A DNA stretch of 46,108 bases from Bacillota bacterium (GCA_029006345.1 JAQXGK010000042.1:1-46108); one strand, 5' to 3'. Positions 1-9,851 are shown, numbered from the stretch's first letter. Numbers and translations: made by a program. The notes: a model not told the origin generated them from the sequence alone.

Positions 1-1
1 T

Positions 2-70
2 TCGCCAAGCGCTTGCTACCGGCTCGGCCAAGCAGTCGTGACGGAAATCGCCGCGCAGAAGCGGCAGTAA
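2..70 (+). CDS. Possible 3' end of a CDS truncated by the window edge (…ACYRLGQAVVTEIAAQKRQ*)
   Basis: Frame 2 is open from the window edge to TAA at 68-70; protein-like composition, but only 22 codons. A competing open frame runs 1-186. Confidence 0.15.
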   Translation, partial: SPSACYRLGQAVVTEIAAQKRQ

Positions 71-267
71 ACCCCGGAGTATCACCGCAAAGCGGCGTTC
101 GGCGGGTTGATAAAACGCGGCAGAATGCTGTCAAATTGAAAACAACTGTACGGCAGATTGAAAACAAATGTGCGGCAGGTTGCTGAAAATGCGGCAGGAT
201 TCGGTTTAATGGGAAAAAAGTGCTGCGGATAATTAGCAAACAGGCACATGGCATGAAAGCGGGCATA

Positions 268-321
268 CGGGAAAGACAACCATCACAAATGTCAAGAAAC
301 CGGGAAAGACAACCATCACAA
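268..321. repeat. 21-bp perfect direct repeat (cgggaaagacaaccatcacaa) x2, 33-bp period
   Basis: Identical copies at 268-288 and 301-321. Confidence 0.85.
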
Positions 322-393
322 CGCAAAAAATGCTTTATCGGCCTGTGCTTTCAAGCAGACGGGAGCCGAAAGTCAGCCAAAGGGCGCACAAAC

Positions 394-420
394 AAAGCGC
401 AGGCATATAGCCTGCGCTTT
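394..420 (-). terminator. Candidate intrinsic terminator of the helicase gene
   Basis: Perfect 11-bp stem AAAGCGCAGGC/GCCTGCGCTTT with 5-nt loop; on the minus strand it is followed by a T-rich tract (TTTGTTTGT). Confidence 0.55.
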
Positions 421-447
421 GAAACGATGTCAGGGTGTGTACTTAAG

Positions 448-497
448 TATGCTTGTGTGTGCTTATGTGTGCTTGTGTACGCATGAGTGTATCAGAG
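448..497. repeat. Imperfect 10-bp tandem repeat (tgtgcttgtg-like), about 4-5 units
   Basis: tatgcttgtg/tgtgcttatg/tgtgcttgtg/tacgcatgag/tgtatcagag read in phase. Confidence 0.6.
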
Positions 498-560
498 CGT
501 TTTTTGCAAGTCTGACGGGCAAAATGAGCAAAGACCGAAAAGGCGCCGGCTGTCGGAAAA

Positions 561-2918
561 TCAATGCCAAAAGTCATACAGTATTGACGCCACCTCATTA
601 TCTGTTTCGGCCTCGGTGAAGTTTTCAAACGAGGACGGATAAAGCTCCATATATTCGGGGTCGGTAAAGCGTTCGTCACACAGTACGAGAAAGCCGCGGT
701 CGGACTCGCTTCTGATGACTCTGCCCGCCGCCTGAAGCACCTTATTAAAGCCCGGATATACATATGCTATGGCTCTGCCGTCAAGCTCAAGCTCGGAAAA
801 GCGGTAGGACACCGACTCTCTCTCTGCGGAGGGCGGCGGCAAGCCTACTCCCACGATTATTACTCCCGAGAGCGCGTCGCCCACCAAGTCGATACCCTCG
901 GAAAAGGCTCCGCCGAGAACGGCAAAGCCGATAAGCGAGGTTTTTCCCGTCTCCGAGGTAAAGCGGCCGAGAAATTTTCTGCGCTCGTCTGCCGACATTT
1001 CGCCGTGCTGAGCCAAGAGCTCCGCATCCTTATAGCGGCGGGAATAATCGTCAAAGACGCTTTTCATATATTCATAGCTCGGGAAGAAGACCATATAATT
1101 TCCGGTTTTCTGCAGGGTGCTGTGAACAAGGTCGGATATTTCCCTGACGGTATCGCCGCGCCGGTTGAACTTAGTCGAGATATTGCGCGCGATAACCGGG
1201 AAGTTAGCGCTGTCAAACGGCGAAGGAATATCTATGAATATATCCCGCGCCTGGTCTCCGCCCAGCATTCTGAAGCAATACTCCTGCGGCAAAAGCGTAG
1301 CCGAGAAGAATATCCCCACTCCCCATCGGTTTACGGTGTCGCTTATCCAGCCGCTGGGGTCGACAAGATATATCCGGGTCTCTCCGTTGGGTCCGAACAC
1401 GGTGGAAAACGAGCTGTCGTAGCGTTCATACGCCATGACAAAATCGCGGCAATGAAAGAAAAGGTCGGTCAATATCTTTTGGGGCTCCGGCATAAGCTCG
1501 CTTCGCTCGATAAAGGACGACAGCTCGCGCGCAAAATCAGATACGGCAAGCGTCAAATCCTCCGGAGGTGAAAACGAAATGTACTGACAATCGCCCTCGC
1601 TCAGCTCTTTTTTCTTTCTGCCGAACGCCGAATAAATCTCTTCGAGTTTGTCCTTCAGCCGTCTGTTATTTGCAAATACGGCGGCACCCGCCGTGAAGTC
1701 CTCCGGCGCAACAGAAGCGGAATACGACTCTCTCACCCGTTCGATAAGGTTATGCGCCTCATCCACCAGCACGATATACTTTTCGCTCTTGTCGGAAAAG
1801 CGCTTCAGGCTGACCTTCGGGTCAAACACATAGTTATAGTCGCAAACGATGAAATCGCAGACAAGGCTTGCGTCAAGCGACAGCTCAAACGGGCAGACCT
1901 TATGGCGCCGGCCAACCTCCAGCACATCTTCGGAAGTGATATGTCCCTTTTTTGCAAGCAGCTCCTTTTTTGCGCCGCTCACACGGTCGTAATAGCCCTC
2001 GGCAAACGGACAATTATCGCAGTCGCAGTCGCTCTTGTCGATACACATTTTCTTTTTTGCCGAAACGGTAATGCTCTTGAGATATACCCCGTCCCTTTGC
2101 ATAAGCATTATAGCCTCCTCGGCGTTACGCTGTATCGACCCCTTGGGAGTCAGGTAAAAAATCTTATCTGCCCTGCCCTTTCCGAGCGCCTTTACCGCCG
2201 GATAGATTACCGACACGGTCTTACCTATGCCGGTAGGCGCGCTCGCGTAAAGATTATGCCCCGATTTTATCGCGGCGTAGGTCTCGCTTATCAGCTCCTT
2301 CTGACCCTTTCTGAGGCTCTTGAAGGGAAACCTGAGCTGCTCCGCACCCGTGCGGCGGCTGACAATGCGCTGTGCCGAGATGCCGGCTATGTCTATAAAT
2401 TCACACAGCAGTCTGTGGTAAAACTCCGACAGCTCGGCGCGCGTAAAGCAAAACTCGCGGAAATCCGTCTTTCTCTCATTGGGAAAGACGTAACAGATAC
2501 GGACATTTATCTTCTCCAGCCGCCGGCTCTCACACAGCATGAGCGCATAACACTTAGCCTGGGCAAGATGCCGCTCCAGCTCTGCCCGGCTTTGCGCATC
2601 CGACGGACCGAACACGCTCTTTATCTCATCGACGGTAAACAGTCCGTCCTTGAAAAAAACGCCGTCGGCTATTCCCGACAGCGTTATACCGACGCCGAGA
2701 ACAAGTCGAGAAATCGACATTCTTACTTCGGCGGCGTAGTTATTCATCTCGCCCATCATTTTCTGCTGAAGAGCGCGGTGCAACGCCCTGCCCTCTCCCA
2801 TTGCCTCGGAATTCATACTGCGGGATTCGGACAGACTGCCGCTTCTGCAAACAAAGCCGACAAGCTCCCTGACAGACAGAGAGGCGGAGACTTTATTATC
2901 GTTAAATGTCAGCTTCAT
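561..2918 (-). CDS. ATP-dependent DNA helicase, XPD/DinG-like with Fe-S cysteines and N-terminal PD-(D/E)XK-like nuclease domain
   Basis: Walker A SAPTGIGKT, DEAH box DEAHNL, cysteine cluster CIDKSDCDCDNCPF…VCPF, C-terminal helicase motif QAAGRVIRSESDRG; N-terminal GIADGVFF…FTVDEIKS and QAKCYAL. Confidence 0.9.
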   Translation of the reverse strand: MKLTFNDNKVSASLSVRELVGFVCRSGSLSESRSMNSEAMGEGRALHRALQQKMMGEMNNYAAEVRMSISRLVLGVGITLSGIADGVFFKDGLFTVDEIKSVFGPSDAQSRAELERHLAQAKCYALMLCESRRLEKINVRICYVFPNERKTDFREFCFTRAELSEFYHRLLCEFIDIAGISAQRIVSRRTGAEQLRFPFKSLRKGQKELISETYAAIKSGHNLYASAPTGIGKTVSVIYPAVKALGKGRADKIFYLTPKGSIQRNAEEAIMLMQRDGVYLKSITVSAKKKMCIDKSDCDCDNCPFAEGYYDRVSGAKKELLAKKGHITSEDVLEVGRRHKVCPFELSLDASLVCDFIVCDYNYVFDPKVSLKRFSDKSEKYIVLVDEAHNLIERVRESYSASVAPEDFTAGAAVFANNRRLKDKLEEIYSAFGRKKKELSEGDCQYISFSPPEDLTLAVSDFARELSSFIERSELMPEPQKILTDLFFHCRDFVMAYERYDSSFSTVFGPNGETRIYLVDPSGWISDTVNRWGVGIFFSATLLPQEYCFRMLGGDQARDIFIDIPSPFDSANFPVIARNISTKFNRRGDTVREISDLVHSTLQKTGNYMVFFPSYEYMKSVFDDYSRRYKDAELLAQHGEMSADERRKFLGRFTSETGKTSLIGFAVLGGAFSEGIDLVGDALSGVIIVGVGLPPPSAERESVSYRFSELELDGRAIAYVYPGFNKVLQAAGRVIRSESDRGFLVLCDERFTDPEYMELYPSSFENFTEAETDNEVASILYDFWH

Positions 2919-2940
2919 GGCGTTAAACCATCCTCAAACT

Positions 2941-3528
2941 CTACTTCTTTGCTATAGCTGCAACTATATTCCAAAGCTTATCCGTACCCTCGCCGCTCTT
3001 GGAGGAAAAGGGAATTATTTCGGTATCCTCAGGAACAAAAGGACTGTCCTCAAGCGCTTTTAACGACGCCGCGCGGCCTGTGGCATTCAGCTTGTCGCTC
3101 TTTGTCGCCGCTATTACGAAGGGGGTGCCGGTCTCGCAAAGCCAGTTGAGCATACCCTCATCATCCCGAGTCAGTCCGACCTTCAAATCCACAAGCTGCA
3201 CAACAAGATCAAGGCTGTGGTTATTATCGAAAAAGCTCTCGACAAGCGCCGACCATTTCTTTATATCCGCGTCTGAGCGGCGCGCAAAGCCGTAGCCGGG
3301 AAGATCGACAAGATACACCGAATTATCGACATTATAGTAATTGAGCGTTACGGTTTTGCCCGGCTCGCCCGACACGCGCGCGAGGCTCTTGCGATTCAAA
3401 AGCTTATTGATAAGCGAGCTTTTCCCGACGTTTGACCTGCCGGAAAAGGCTATCTGCGGGATGCCGTCATGAACAATCTGATCGGGTCTTCCCGCTGATA
3501 TCTTCAAGCTGACATTATTCTTATTCAC
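2941..3528 (-). CDS. engB: Ribosome biogenesis GTP-binding protein YsxC/EngB
   Basis: G1 GRSNVGKSSLIN, DLPGYGFA, TKSDKL motifs; adjacent to lon. Confidence 0.95.
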   Translation of the reverse strand: MNKNNVSLKISAGRPDQIVHDGIPQIAFSGRSNVGKSSLINKLLNRKSLARVSGEPGKTVTLNYYNVDNSVYLVDLPGYGFARRSDADIKKWSALVESFFDNNHSLDLVVQLVDLKVGLTRDDEGMLNWLCETGTPFVIAATKSDKLNATGRAASLKALEDSPFVPEDTEIIPFSSKSGEGTDKLWNIVAAIAKK

Positions 3529-3555
3529 GGCGTTTTCCCCCTGTATTTTTATGTT

Positions 3556-5979
3556 TTAGCGCAACACCGCCGAGGTGCCGTTTTCCGTATTGCAACCGTC
3601 CGGCACGGTGTAGACAGGCTTTGTTTCACCTGCGGCACCGTCCGCCTTTACAAGAGCGACCGACAATACGTCGTCAATGGTTTCCGCGGCGACAAAGGTG
3701 ACGCGGGACTTGACCTCGTCGTCAACCTCATCCAGGTCGTCCAGATTTGCCTTCGGAATAATCACCGTGTGAACTCCGCTTGCCGCGGCCGCCGAGGTCT
3801 TCTCCCTCAAACCGCCTATAGGCAGAACCTTGCCGTGCAGAGTTATCTCACCGGTCATGGCGACATCGCGCCTGACGGGAATTCCCGAAAGCTCAGAGAT
3901 GAGCGCAGTTGTAATGGCGATACCTGCGCTCGGGCCGTCCTTAGGCACGGCGCCCTCCGGAAAATGCAGATGTATATCCTTATCCTTATAGAAATTTTTA
4001 TCCTTGATTGCGAAGTCCTCCGAACGGGAACGAATAAGCGATACCGCGGCTCGGGCCGACTCCTTCATGACGTCGCCGAGGGAGCCGGTAAGCTCTGTCT
4101 TTCCCGTGCCGTCGAAGGCAAGCGCCTCGACCTTGAGCAGTTCTCCGCCGACCTCTGTCCATGCGAGTCCGTTGACGGTGCCCACCGTGCCCTCGGCCTC
4201 CAGCTCCTCGCGCTTATACTTGACCTTGCCCAAAAGCCCGAACAAATCCGTTTTTTTGACTGTCATCGACTTAACAGTGCCGTCGGCAAGCTTCTTCGCG
4301 CACTTGCGGCAGACAGCGGCAAGTTCTCTCTCGAGATTTCTGACACCCTGCTCCTTGGTATAATCGTCTATAATCGAAAGAATAGCATCGTCCCTAAAGC
4401 GCAGATTGCGCTTAGTGAGACCGTGGCGCTTCAACTGCTTGGGAATCAGGTGGTTATTTGCGATGCGAAGCTTTTCGGCTCTCGTATAGCTCTGTATCCG
4501 CACTACCTCCATACGGTCGAGGAGTGGGCGCGGGATGGTTTCGAGCGTATTGGCCGTAGCTATGAAAATGCAGTCGCTCAAATCTACGGGGAGCTCTATG
4601 AAATGGTCGCGGAACGCCTTATTCTGCTCGCTGTCAAGCACTTCGAGAAGCGCGGACGACGGGTCGCCGTGCGAATCGTGCGTCAGCTTATCTATCTCAT
4701 CAAGCACGATAAGCGGATTCATACTGCCGGCCTGAATGAGAGCGTTTATTATCCTGCCCGGCATAGAGCCGATATAGGTTTTTCTGTGGCCGCGGATATC
4801 CGCCTCGTCGCGCACGCCGCCGAGGGATATTCTGACATATTTTCTCTTGAGCGCGCGGGAAATGGACTCGGCTATCGAGGTCTTGCCGACGCCGGGAGCG
4901 CCGACAAGGCAAATAATCTGCCCCTTCAAATCGGGTGACAGAGTTTTTACTGCGAGATACTCAAGAATACGCTCCTTGACTTTGTCCAGACCGTCGTGGT
5001 CGTCATTTAGTATCTTTTCCGCCGCCTTAAGGTCAAGACGGTCAACGGTGCGCTTGCCCCACGGTATATCAAGACAGGTATCTATGTACGAGCGCACGAT
5101 GGCGGCCTCCGACGAGCCGAACGGCAGCTTTTCGAGCTTATTAAGCTGCATATTCAGCTTTTCCTCTATCTCTGCGGGAAGTGCCGCTTTTTCCATCCGT
5201 TCCGCCAGCTCATCCACATCGCTGTAAAGCTCGTCCTTCTGGCCGAGCTCATTCTGAATAACCTTCATTTGCTCTCGCAAATAATAATCACGCTGATTGC
5301 GGTCGAGCTTATCCTTGACCTTCTTATTTATGCGGTTTTCGAGACGGAGAACCTCGATTTCACGCTCCAGAATGAGCGTGAGCAGCTCGAGACGGCGCAT
5401 AGGGTCAAACTCGTCGAGCAGGGACTGTTTATCGGTATAGCGAAGCCCGATATTTGCGGTGATGAAATCCGCAAGAAAGCCGGGATGGCGGATGGCGCCT
5501 ATCGCCATCATCACATCGCTCGAAAGCTTCTGCGAATACTTGAGATACTCTCTGAGCGCGTCGTTCGCCGAGCGTATAAGCGCCTCGCCGCGAAGACCGC
5601 CGGTCTCGTCGGCAAGCTCTATTTCCTTGCGGACGACATTTGCAACAATCGGACTGCCCTCTCTGATATCTATAAGCTCGGCTCTGCCGACGCCCTCAAC
5701 TATCACGCGGTACTGATTGTCCGGGAGCTTGAGAGACTGCTTTATCTTAGCTATAATTCCGACGTCGAACAAGTCGCTTCTCTGCGGCTTTTCCACCGAA
5801 ACGTCCCTCTGTGTGACAATAAACACGGAGCTGTCGCCGGCAAGTGCCGACTCTATGGCGTCGATAGATATTTTACGCGTTACGTCAAAGCTTGTTGCAA
5901 TATTCGGAAACACCGTCAGGCCGCGCAAAGCGATGGTCGGCAGTGAAAAAACATCCATTCTTTCTATGGTGGTGGGCAT
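3556..5979 (-). CDS. lon: ATP-dependent endopeptidase Lon
   Basis: LAN domain, Walker [14 protein letters not shown], Ser protease motif [14 protein letters not shown] open to 6024; start placed at MPTTIERMD. Confidence 0.95.
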   Translation of the reverse strand: MPTTIERMDVFSLPTIALRGLTVFPNIATSFDVTRKISIDAIESALAGDSSVFIVTQRDVSVEKPQRSDLFDVGIIAKIKQSLKLPDNQYRVIVEGVGRAELIDIREGSPIVANVVRKEIELADETGGLRGEALIRSANDALREYLKYSQKLSSDVMMAIGAIRHPGFLADFITANIGLRYTDKQSLLDEFDPMRRLELLTLILEREIEVLRLENRINKKVKDKLDRNQRDYYLREQMKVIQNELGQKDELYSDVDELAERMEKAALPAEIEEKLNMQLNKLEKLPFGSSEAAIVRSYIDTCLDIPWGKRTVDRLDLKAAEKILNDDHDGLDKVKERILEYLAVKTLSPDLKGQIICLVGAPGVGKTSIAESISRALKRKYVRISLGGVRDEADIRGHRKTYIGSMPGRIINALIQAGSMNPLIVLDEIDKLTHDSHGDPSSALLEVLDSEQNKAFRDHFIELPVDLSDCIFIATANTLETIPRPLLDRMEVVRIQSYTRAEKLRIANNHLIPKQLKRHGLTKRNLRFRDDAILSIIDDYTKEQGVRNLERELAAVCRKCAKKLADGTVKSMTVKKTDLFGLLGKVKYKREELEAEGTVGTVNGLAWTEVGGELLKVEALAFDGTGKTELTGSLGDVMKESARAAVSLIRSRSEDFAIKDKNFYKDKDIHLHFPEGAVPKDGPSAGIAITTALISELSGIPVRRDVAMTGEITLHGKVLPIGGLREKTSAAAASGVHTVIIPKANLDDLDEVDDEVKSRVTFVAAETIDDVLSVALVKADGAAGETKPVYTVPDGCNTENGTSAVLR

Positions 5980-6024
5980 AAACAAAAAATTCCTTTCGCT
6001 GTGCTGAAAAAACACTTTTCTCAA

Positions 6025-6083
6025 ATTACAATACAGTATAACACAAAAACGCCTGTTTGCAAATACACAATATTATGCAAATA
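6025..6083 (-). promoter_or_regulatory. Putative lon promoter (TTGCAA-N16-TATACT) with two TATTTGCA repeats
   Basis: Minus strand reads TATTTGCATAATATTGTGTATTTGCAAACAGGCGTTTTTGTGTTATACT. Confidence 0.5.
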
Positions 6084-6254
6084 AACAATCCGGAACAAGT
6101 TTAATCAGGCTATTTGTTTCAAGATATTTCCACTAATATATCCGCGTTCGCACGACAAAATAATATCGAGCCCCGAACCGACGGTTTGAGGGCCGAAACA
6201 CAATAAATAATATAATGCCGGCATACGGCTTATATGTGAAAGGATGCAAAACTC

Positions 6255-6452
6255 ATGGCTAACAAGTCTCTTGTTCCCGAAGCTAAGGACGCTCTCAATA
6301 AATTCAAGATGGAAGCTGCTTCCGATGTAGGTGTTACCCTCAAGTCCGGCTACAACGGCGACCTTACCGCTAAGCAGGCCGGTTCTATCGGCGGTCAGAT
6401 GGTCAAGAAGCTCATCGAAAACGCTGAGAACGCTATGAAGAACGGCAGATAA
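6255..6452 (+). CDS. Alpha/beta-type small acid-soluble spore protein
   Basis: 65 aa with LVPEAKDALNKFKMEAASDVGV (GPR-site-like) and GYNGDLTAKQAGSIGGQMVKKLI. Confidence 0.95.
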   Translation: MANKSLVPEAKDALNKFKMEAASDVGVTLKSGYNGDLTAKQAGSIGGQMVKKLIENAENAMKNGR

Positions 6453-6486
6453 CACTGCCCCGCTCTTTTGGCTTCTATTAAGCCCG

Positions 6487-6514
6487 GAAGACCCGCACAA
6501 ATGTGCGGGTCTTC
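6487..6514 (+). terminator. Hairpin between convergent SASP and AAA kinase genes
   Basis: 12-bp perfect stem GAAGACCCGCAC/GTGCGGGTCTTC, AAAT loop; no good U-tract on +. Confidence 0.55.
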
Positions 6515-6536
6515 TAAAAAACTGCGCTTTGGCGGC

Positions 6537-7079
6537 TTATTTGCCGATGATTTTCTCCACCTCGGCTCTGACAACCTCTATATCGCCGTTATTAAGTACA
6601 TAATGGTCGGCAATCGAAATAGGTCCGCCCTTTTCCAGCTTCTCTATCTCCGCCCAATCGCGGCTTGACGCCTCGTCGGCAGTCAGCGGACGCACGGCGC
6701 GCTTTGCAAGCCGAGAATACCGGATCGCCCTGTCGGTCACCACCGCGAGCACCTCCAGCGTATCTCCGAACTCGTCCTTCAGGCACTTATACTCGCTCCA
6801 CGAATACAGCCCGTCGAGAACGACATTTGACTTTTCGAGCTTTTGCTTTATCTTCGGCTTAAGCAGTATGGCAAACGCCGCGCTGCCGTACTCTCTGCGC
6901 AGGCGCTCGCGCACCTCACGCTCGTTTTTTTCATTCTTTTCAAGGCCTGCCTTTTCCAGCTCCTCCATGGTCACGCCGCCGAAATACACCTTCTGCCATC
7001 CGGCGCTCTCGAACATTTCGCAAACGACGCTTTTTCCCGCACCGCACATGCCTACCAAAGCTACTATTCTGTTATTCAT
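6537..7079 (-). CDS. AAA-family P-loop kinase, UPF0200/dephospho-CoA-kinase-like
   Basis: P-loop GMCGAGKS, VVLDGLYSWSEYKCLKDEFG, RDWAEIEKLEKG, ADHYVLNNG. Start chosen at MNNRIVALV. Confidence 0.7.
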   Translation of the reverse strand: MNNRIVALVGMCGAGKSVVCEMFESAGWQKVYFGGVTMEELEKAGLEKNEKNEREVRERLRREYGSAAFAILLKPKIKQKLEKSNVVLDGLYSWSEYKCLKDEFGDTLEVLAVVTDRAIRYSRLAKRAVRPLTADEASSRDWAEIEKLEKGGPISIADHYVLNNGDIEVVRAEVEKIIGK

Positions 7080-7201
7080 ATCATTTCCTTTCATCACGGC
7101 GCGCGCCGCCGGAGGCAAACAGTATTTTTTCATCGGTATTATAACCTTTTTCGCGGGTTTTTGTCAACAAGACGTACTAATGCGCAAAATGAATTATTCT
7201 C

Positions 7202-7230
7202 TTGAAATTGCACGGTGTATATGTTATAAT
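7202..7230 (+). promoter_or_regulatory. Putative sigma-A promoter of the Ig-like lipoprotein
   Basis: TTGAAA (7202-7207), 17-bp spacer, TATAAT (7225-7230). Confidence 0.75.
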
Positions 7231-7283
7231 TTGATGAATAATATTTTAACCGAACCGCCATTGCTCTCCGACAGGGAGGTGCA

Positions 7284-7319
7284 ATGCGCATACAGCGTTT
7301 TTCGGGCGGCTTCGCCTGA
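7284..7319 (+). CDS. Candidate leader peptide MRIQRFSGGFA*
   Basis: ATG preceded by GGGAGGTGCA, within the predicted 5' UTR; 3' end overlaps a small hairpin. Confidence 0.35.
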   Translation: MRIQRFSGGFA

Positions 7320-7352
7320 AATAGGGCTCTGTAGTGACGAAAGGCAAACTAA

Positions 7353-9263
7353 ATGAAAAAACTAATTTCGGTTTTTCTGTCGATTCTAATTCTGATGACT
7401 GCGCTGACCTCCTGCTTCGGCAGCGGCTCAGACTCAAATGCGCTCAGCCTTAACGCCAAGGCGCTGACACTCAAGATAGGGGAAAAGAAGGTTCTGACCG
7501 CCTCGGTCAACGGCGAAGCGGTTAAGGACGCCTCCGTACTGAAATGGACGTCAGCCAACACCGACATTGCCAAGGTATCCGCTACCGGCGAGGTCGAGGC
7601 CGTGGGCAAGGGCAAAACTGTCGTCACCGTCAAAGACGAGGACGGAGGCACGATGGCGAGCTGCACCGTCACAGTCGACGCAGGCAGCACCGATATCACG
7701 GACATCACTATAGAATCATCCAATCTCTCGCTCGAAGTAGGTGCAACGGCAACGCCGAAGTATTCCGTCAAGCCGGCGCAGGCGGATACGTCGAGCCTTA
7801 TCTGGAAAAGCAGCAATACCGCAGTTGCCACCGTCAAAGACGGCAAGGTAACGGCGATTTCAAAGGGCACCGCCGTAATAATGGTTTCAAACGCCGATGA
7901 AACGGTATCTGCCGCATTAATACTGAATGTAGCGGAAAACGGCTCATCCACGGGCACCATGCTTCTTGATAAAAACGAGGTCAATCTTATTTCAAGCTCC
8001 ACCATCTCTTCCAGCAGCTATGCAATACTGACACCGAGCTTCTCCCCTGCCGAATTGAGCGACGACGACATAGTGTGGGTTTCCTCCAACGAATCGGCAG
8101 CCAAGGTTTCGTCTAAGGGCGTGGTGGTAGCTGTCGGCGCGGGAATGGCTGTCATTACGGCAACCAGCAAGAAGTACGATCTTTCCGCCGTATGCACTGT
8201 CAATGTATCCACACAGGAGGTTGCGGTTTCCTCCATAGCCGTATATCCCAGCACCATGACGCTCGAGGTGGGCAGCAGCAATTCGGCGGCGGTATTCATT
8301 TATCCTACAAACGCCACCAATCAGTCTGTTTTATGGAGCTCCTCCAACATACTTGTCGCCACGGTAGACGCCTCGACCGGAACGATAACCGGTATCAGCG
8401 AGGGCTATGCCGTAATTACGGCTACAACCGCCGACGGCCTCAAAACGGCGAGCTGCACGGTTACCGTCAGCGGCTCTGCGGCGGGGACTTCCGGTGCAAT
8501 CACCTTTGACAAGACCTCCATCGAGCTGACTACCGGCAAGCAGGGAATACTTACGGTAAGTCCCGCAGGCGTAAAGGTTGTGTGGAAATCGAGCAACGTC
8601 AACATAGTAGCGGTCGATTCAGCCGGGATACTCACGGCGACCGGTGCGGGTCAGGCTACCGTAACGGCAACCACCGAGGACGGCAAATCCACCGCGACCT
8701 GTATAGTAAATGTCACCGCGGCGACCTCACCTACTCTGCCGCATGTCGCCGCGACCAAGATAAGTCTTAACCAGACAAACAGAACTCTCAAGGAGGGCGA
8801 AAGCTTTACTCTCGGTGCAACCGTACTACCCTCCAACGCGACATACCAGACTCTTGCATTTAACGCCGACAACGGCAATGTAGTCGAGGTCGACGTAATG
8901 ACCGGAAAGGTTACGGCGATAAAAGAAGGCACAGCGGTAATCACGGTCACAAACGGCGAAATCAGCGCCACCTGCAAGGTTACGGTAGAAAAAGCGGGGA
9001 CACAAAAAATAACCTCGATAACACTCGACGGCATCGACGGAACGGAAATAACCGTCGGCAGCAGTGCTACGGTCAACGCGACCATCAACCCCTCCGACTT
9101 CACGGAGCACTACACATGGTCGATAGACAGACCCGACCTGGCAACCTTCATTCCCGGCGCCGCAAGCTGCACCGTAAACGGAATCGCAGAGGGAACGGTC
9201 ACGGTTACAATCACCAGCGACAGCGGAATATCCGCCTCCAGGACATTCGTTATCAGGGCATAA
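7353..9263 (+). CDS. Surface lipoprotein with multiple bacterial Ig-like (Big_2) domains
   Basis: Lipoprotein signal MKKLISVFLSILILMTALTSC; repeated pattern L.VG…W.SSN..VA.V…G.V.A…G.A.ITA. Confidence 0.9.
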   Translation: MKKLISVFLSILILMTALTSCFGSGSDSNALSLNAKALTLKIGEKKVLTASVNGEAVKDASVLKWTSANTDIAKVSATGEVEAVGKGKTVVTVKDEDGGTMASCTVTVDAGSTDITDITIESSNLSLEVGATATPKYSVKPAQADTSSLIWKSSNTAVATVKDGKVTAISKGTAVIMVSNADETVSAALILNVAENGSSTGTMLLDKNEVNLISSSTISSSSYAILTPSFSPAELSDDDIVWVSSNESAAKVSSKGVVVAVGAGMAVITATSKKYDLSAVCTVNVSTQEVAVSSIAVYPSTMTLEVGSSNSAAVFIYPTNATNQSVLWSSSNILVATVDASTGTITGISEGYAVITATTADGLKTASCTVTVSGSAAGTSGAITFDKTSIELTTGKQGILTVSPAGVKVVWKSSNVNIVAVDSAGILTATGAGQATVTATTEDGKSTATCIVNVTAATSPTLPHVAATKISLNQTNRTLKEGESFTLGATVLPSNATYQTLAFNADNGNVVEVDVMTGKVTAIKEGTAVITVTNGEISATCKVTVEKAGTQKITSITLDGIDGTEITVGSSATVNATINPSDFTEHYTWSIDRPDLATFIPGAASCTVNGIAEGTVTVTITSDSGISASRTFVIRA

Positions 9264-9280
9264 ACGCAAACAGCAACGAA

Positions 9281-9316
9281 AAAAGCAGTGCAAACAGATT
9301 TGTTTGCACTGCTTTT
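9281..9316. terminator. Bidirectional intrinsic terminator
   Basis: 16-bp perfect stem AAAAGCAGTGCAAACA/TGTTTGCACTGCTTTT between convergent genes. Confidence 0.9.
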
Positions 9317-9324
9317 AATTTTGC

Positions 9325-9819
9325 TCAGTCCGCAAAGGAAAGCTTTTTCATAACTATCGGTGTGCGAGGCTTGTCGTTGAAATCCGTATCGGAGGAGGCG
9401 ATAGCGTCCACTGTATCCATTCCGTCTACAACCTTGCCGAACGCCGCATACTGGCCGTCCAGATAATCGCCGTCCTTATGCATAATAAAAAACTGGCTTC
9501 CGGCAGAATTGTAATCCATGGCTCTTGCCATTGATATGACGCCTCTCTTGTGCGAAAGGTCATTCTTTATCCCGTTTGCGGCAAACTCGCCCTTGATGGT
9601 ATATCCGGGGCCGCCTGTTCCGGTTCCGTTCGGGCAGCCGCCCTGAATCATGAAGCCGGAGATGACTCTGTGAAAGGTGAGTCCGTCGTAGAAGCCCTCG
9701 CTAACCAGCTTTTTGAAGTTTTCAACCGCTATCGGCGCGATTTCGGGATAAAGCTCGACGGTTATCGTCTTGCCGTCGTCCATTTCAATTTTAACTTTAT
9801 TTGTTGCTTTTGTTTCCAT
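9325..9819 (-). CDS. Cyclophilin-type peptidyl-prolyl cis-trans isomerase
   Basis: FHRVISGFMIQGGCPNGTGTGGPGY, GSQFFIMHKD, YAAFGKVVDGMD. Confidence 0.95.
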   Translation of the reverse strand: METKATNKVKIEMDDGKTITVELYPEIAPIAVENFKKLVSEGFYDGLTFHRVISGFMIQGGCPNGTGTGGPGYTIKGEFAANGIKNDLSHKRGVISMARAMDYNSAGSQFFIMHKDGDYLDGQYAAFGKVVDGMDTVDAIASSDTDFNDKPRTPIVMKKLSFAD

Positions 9820-9851
9820 AATTATGTATGTTCCTTTCTATCGGGGCAAGC

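Noticed and set aside
1-186. Open frame from the window edge (…KTRQNAVKLKTTVRQIENKCAAGC*)
   Set aside because: Short, overlaps direct repeats, composition looks noncoding; conflicts with the more protein-like frame ending at 70.
1752-2957. 401-aa plus-strand ORF
   Set aside because: Antisense to the helicase gene; no recognisable motifs.
3769-4938. 389-aa plus-strand ORF
   Set aside because: Antisense shadow of lon.
6150-6254. Sigma-G promoter for the SASP gene
   Set aside because: A CATACGG -10-like element exists but no convincing -35 at proper spacing; needs start-site mapping.
6105-6500. 131-aa minus-strand ORF
   Set aside because: Overlaps the well-supported SASP gene and its terminator hairpin on the opposite strand.
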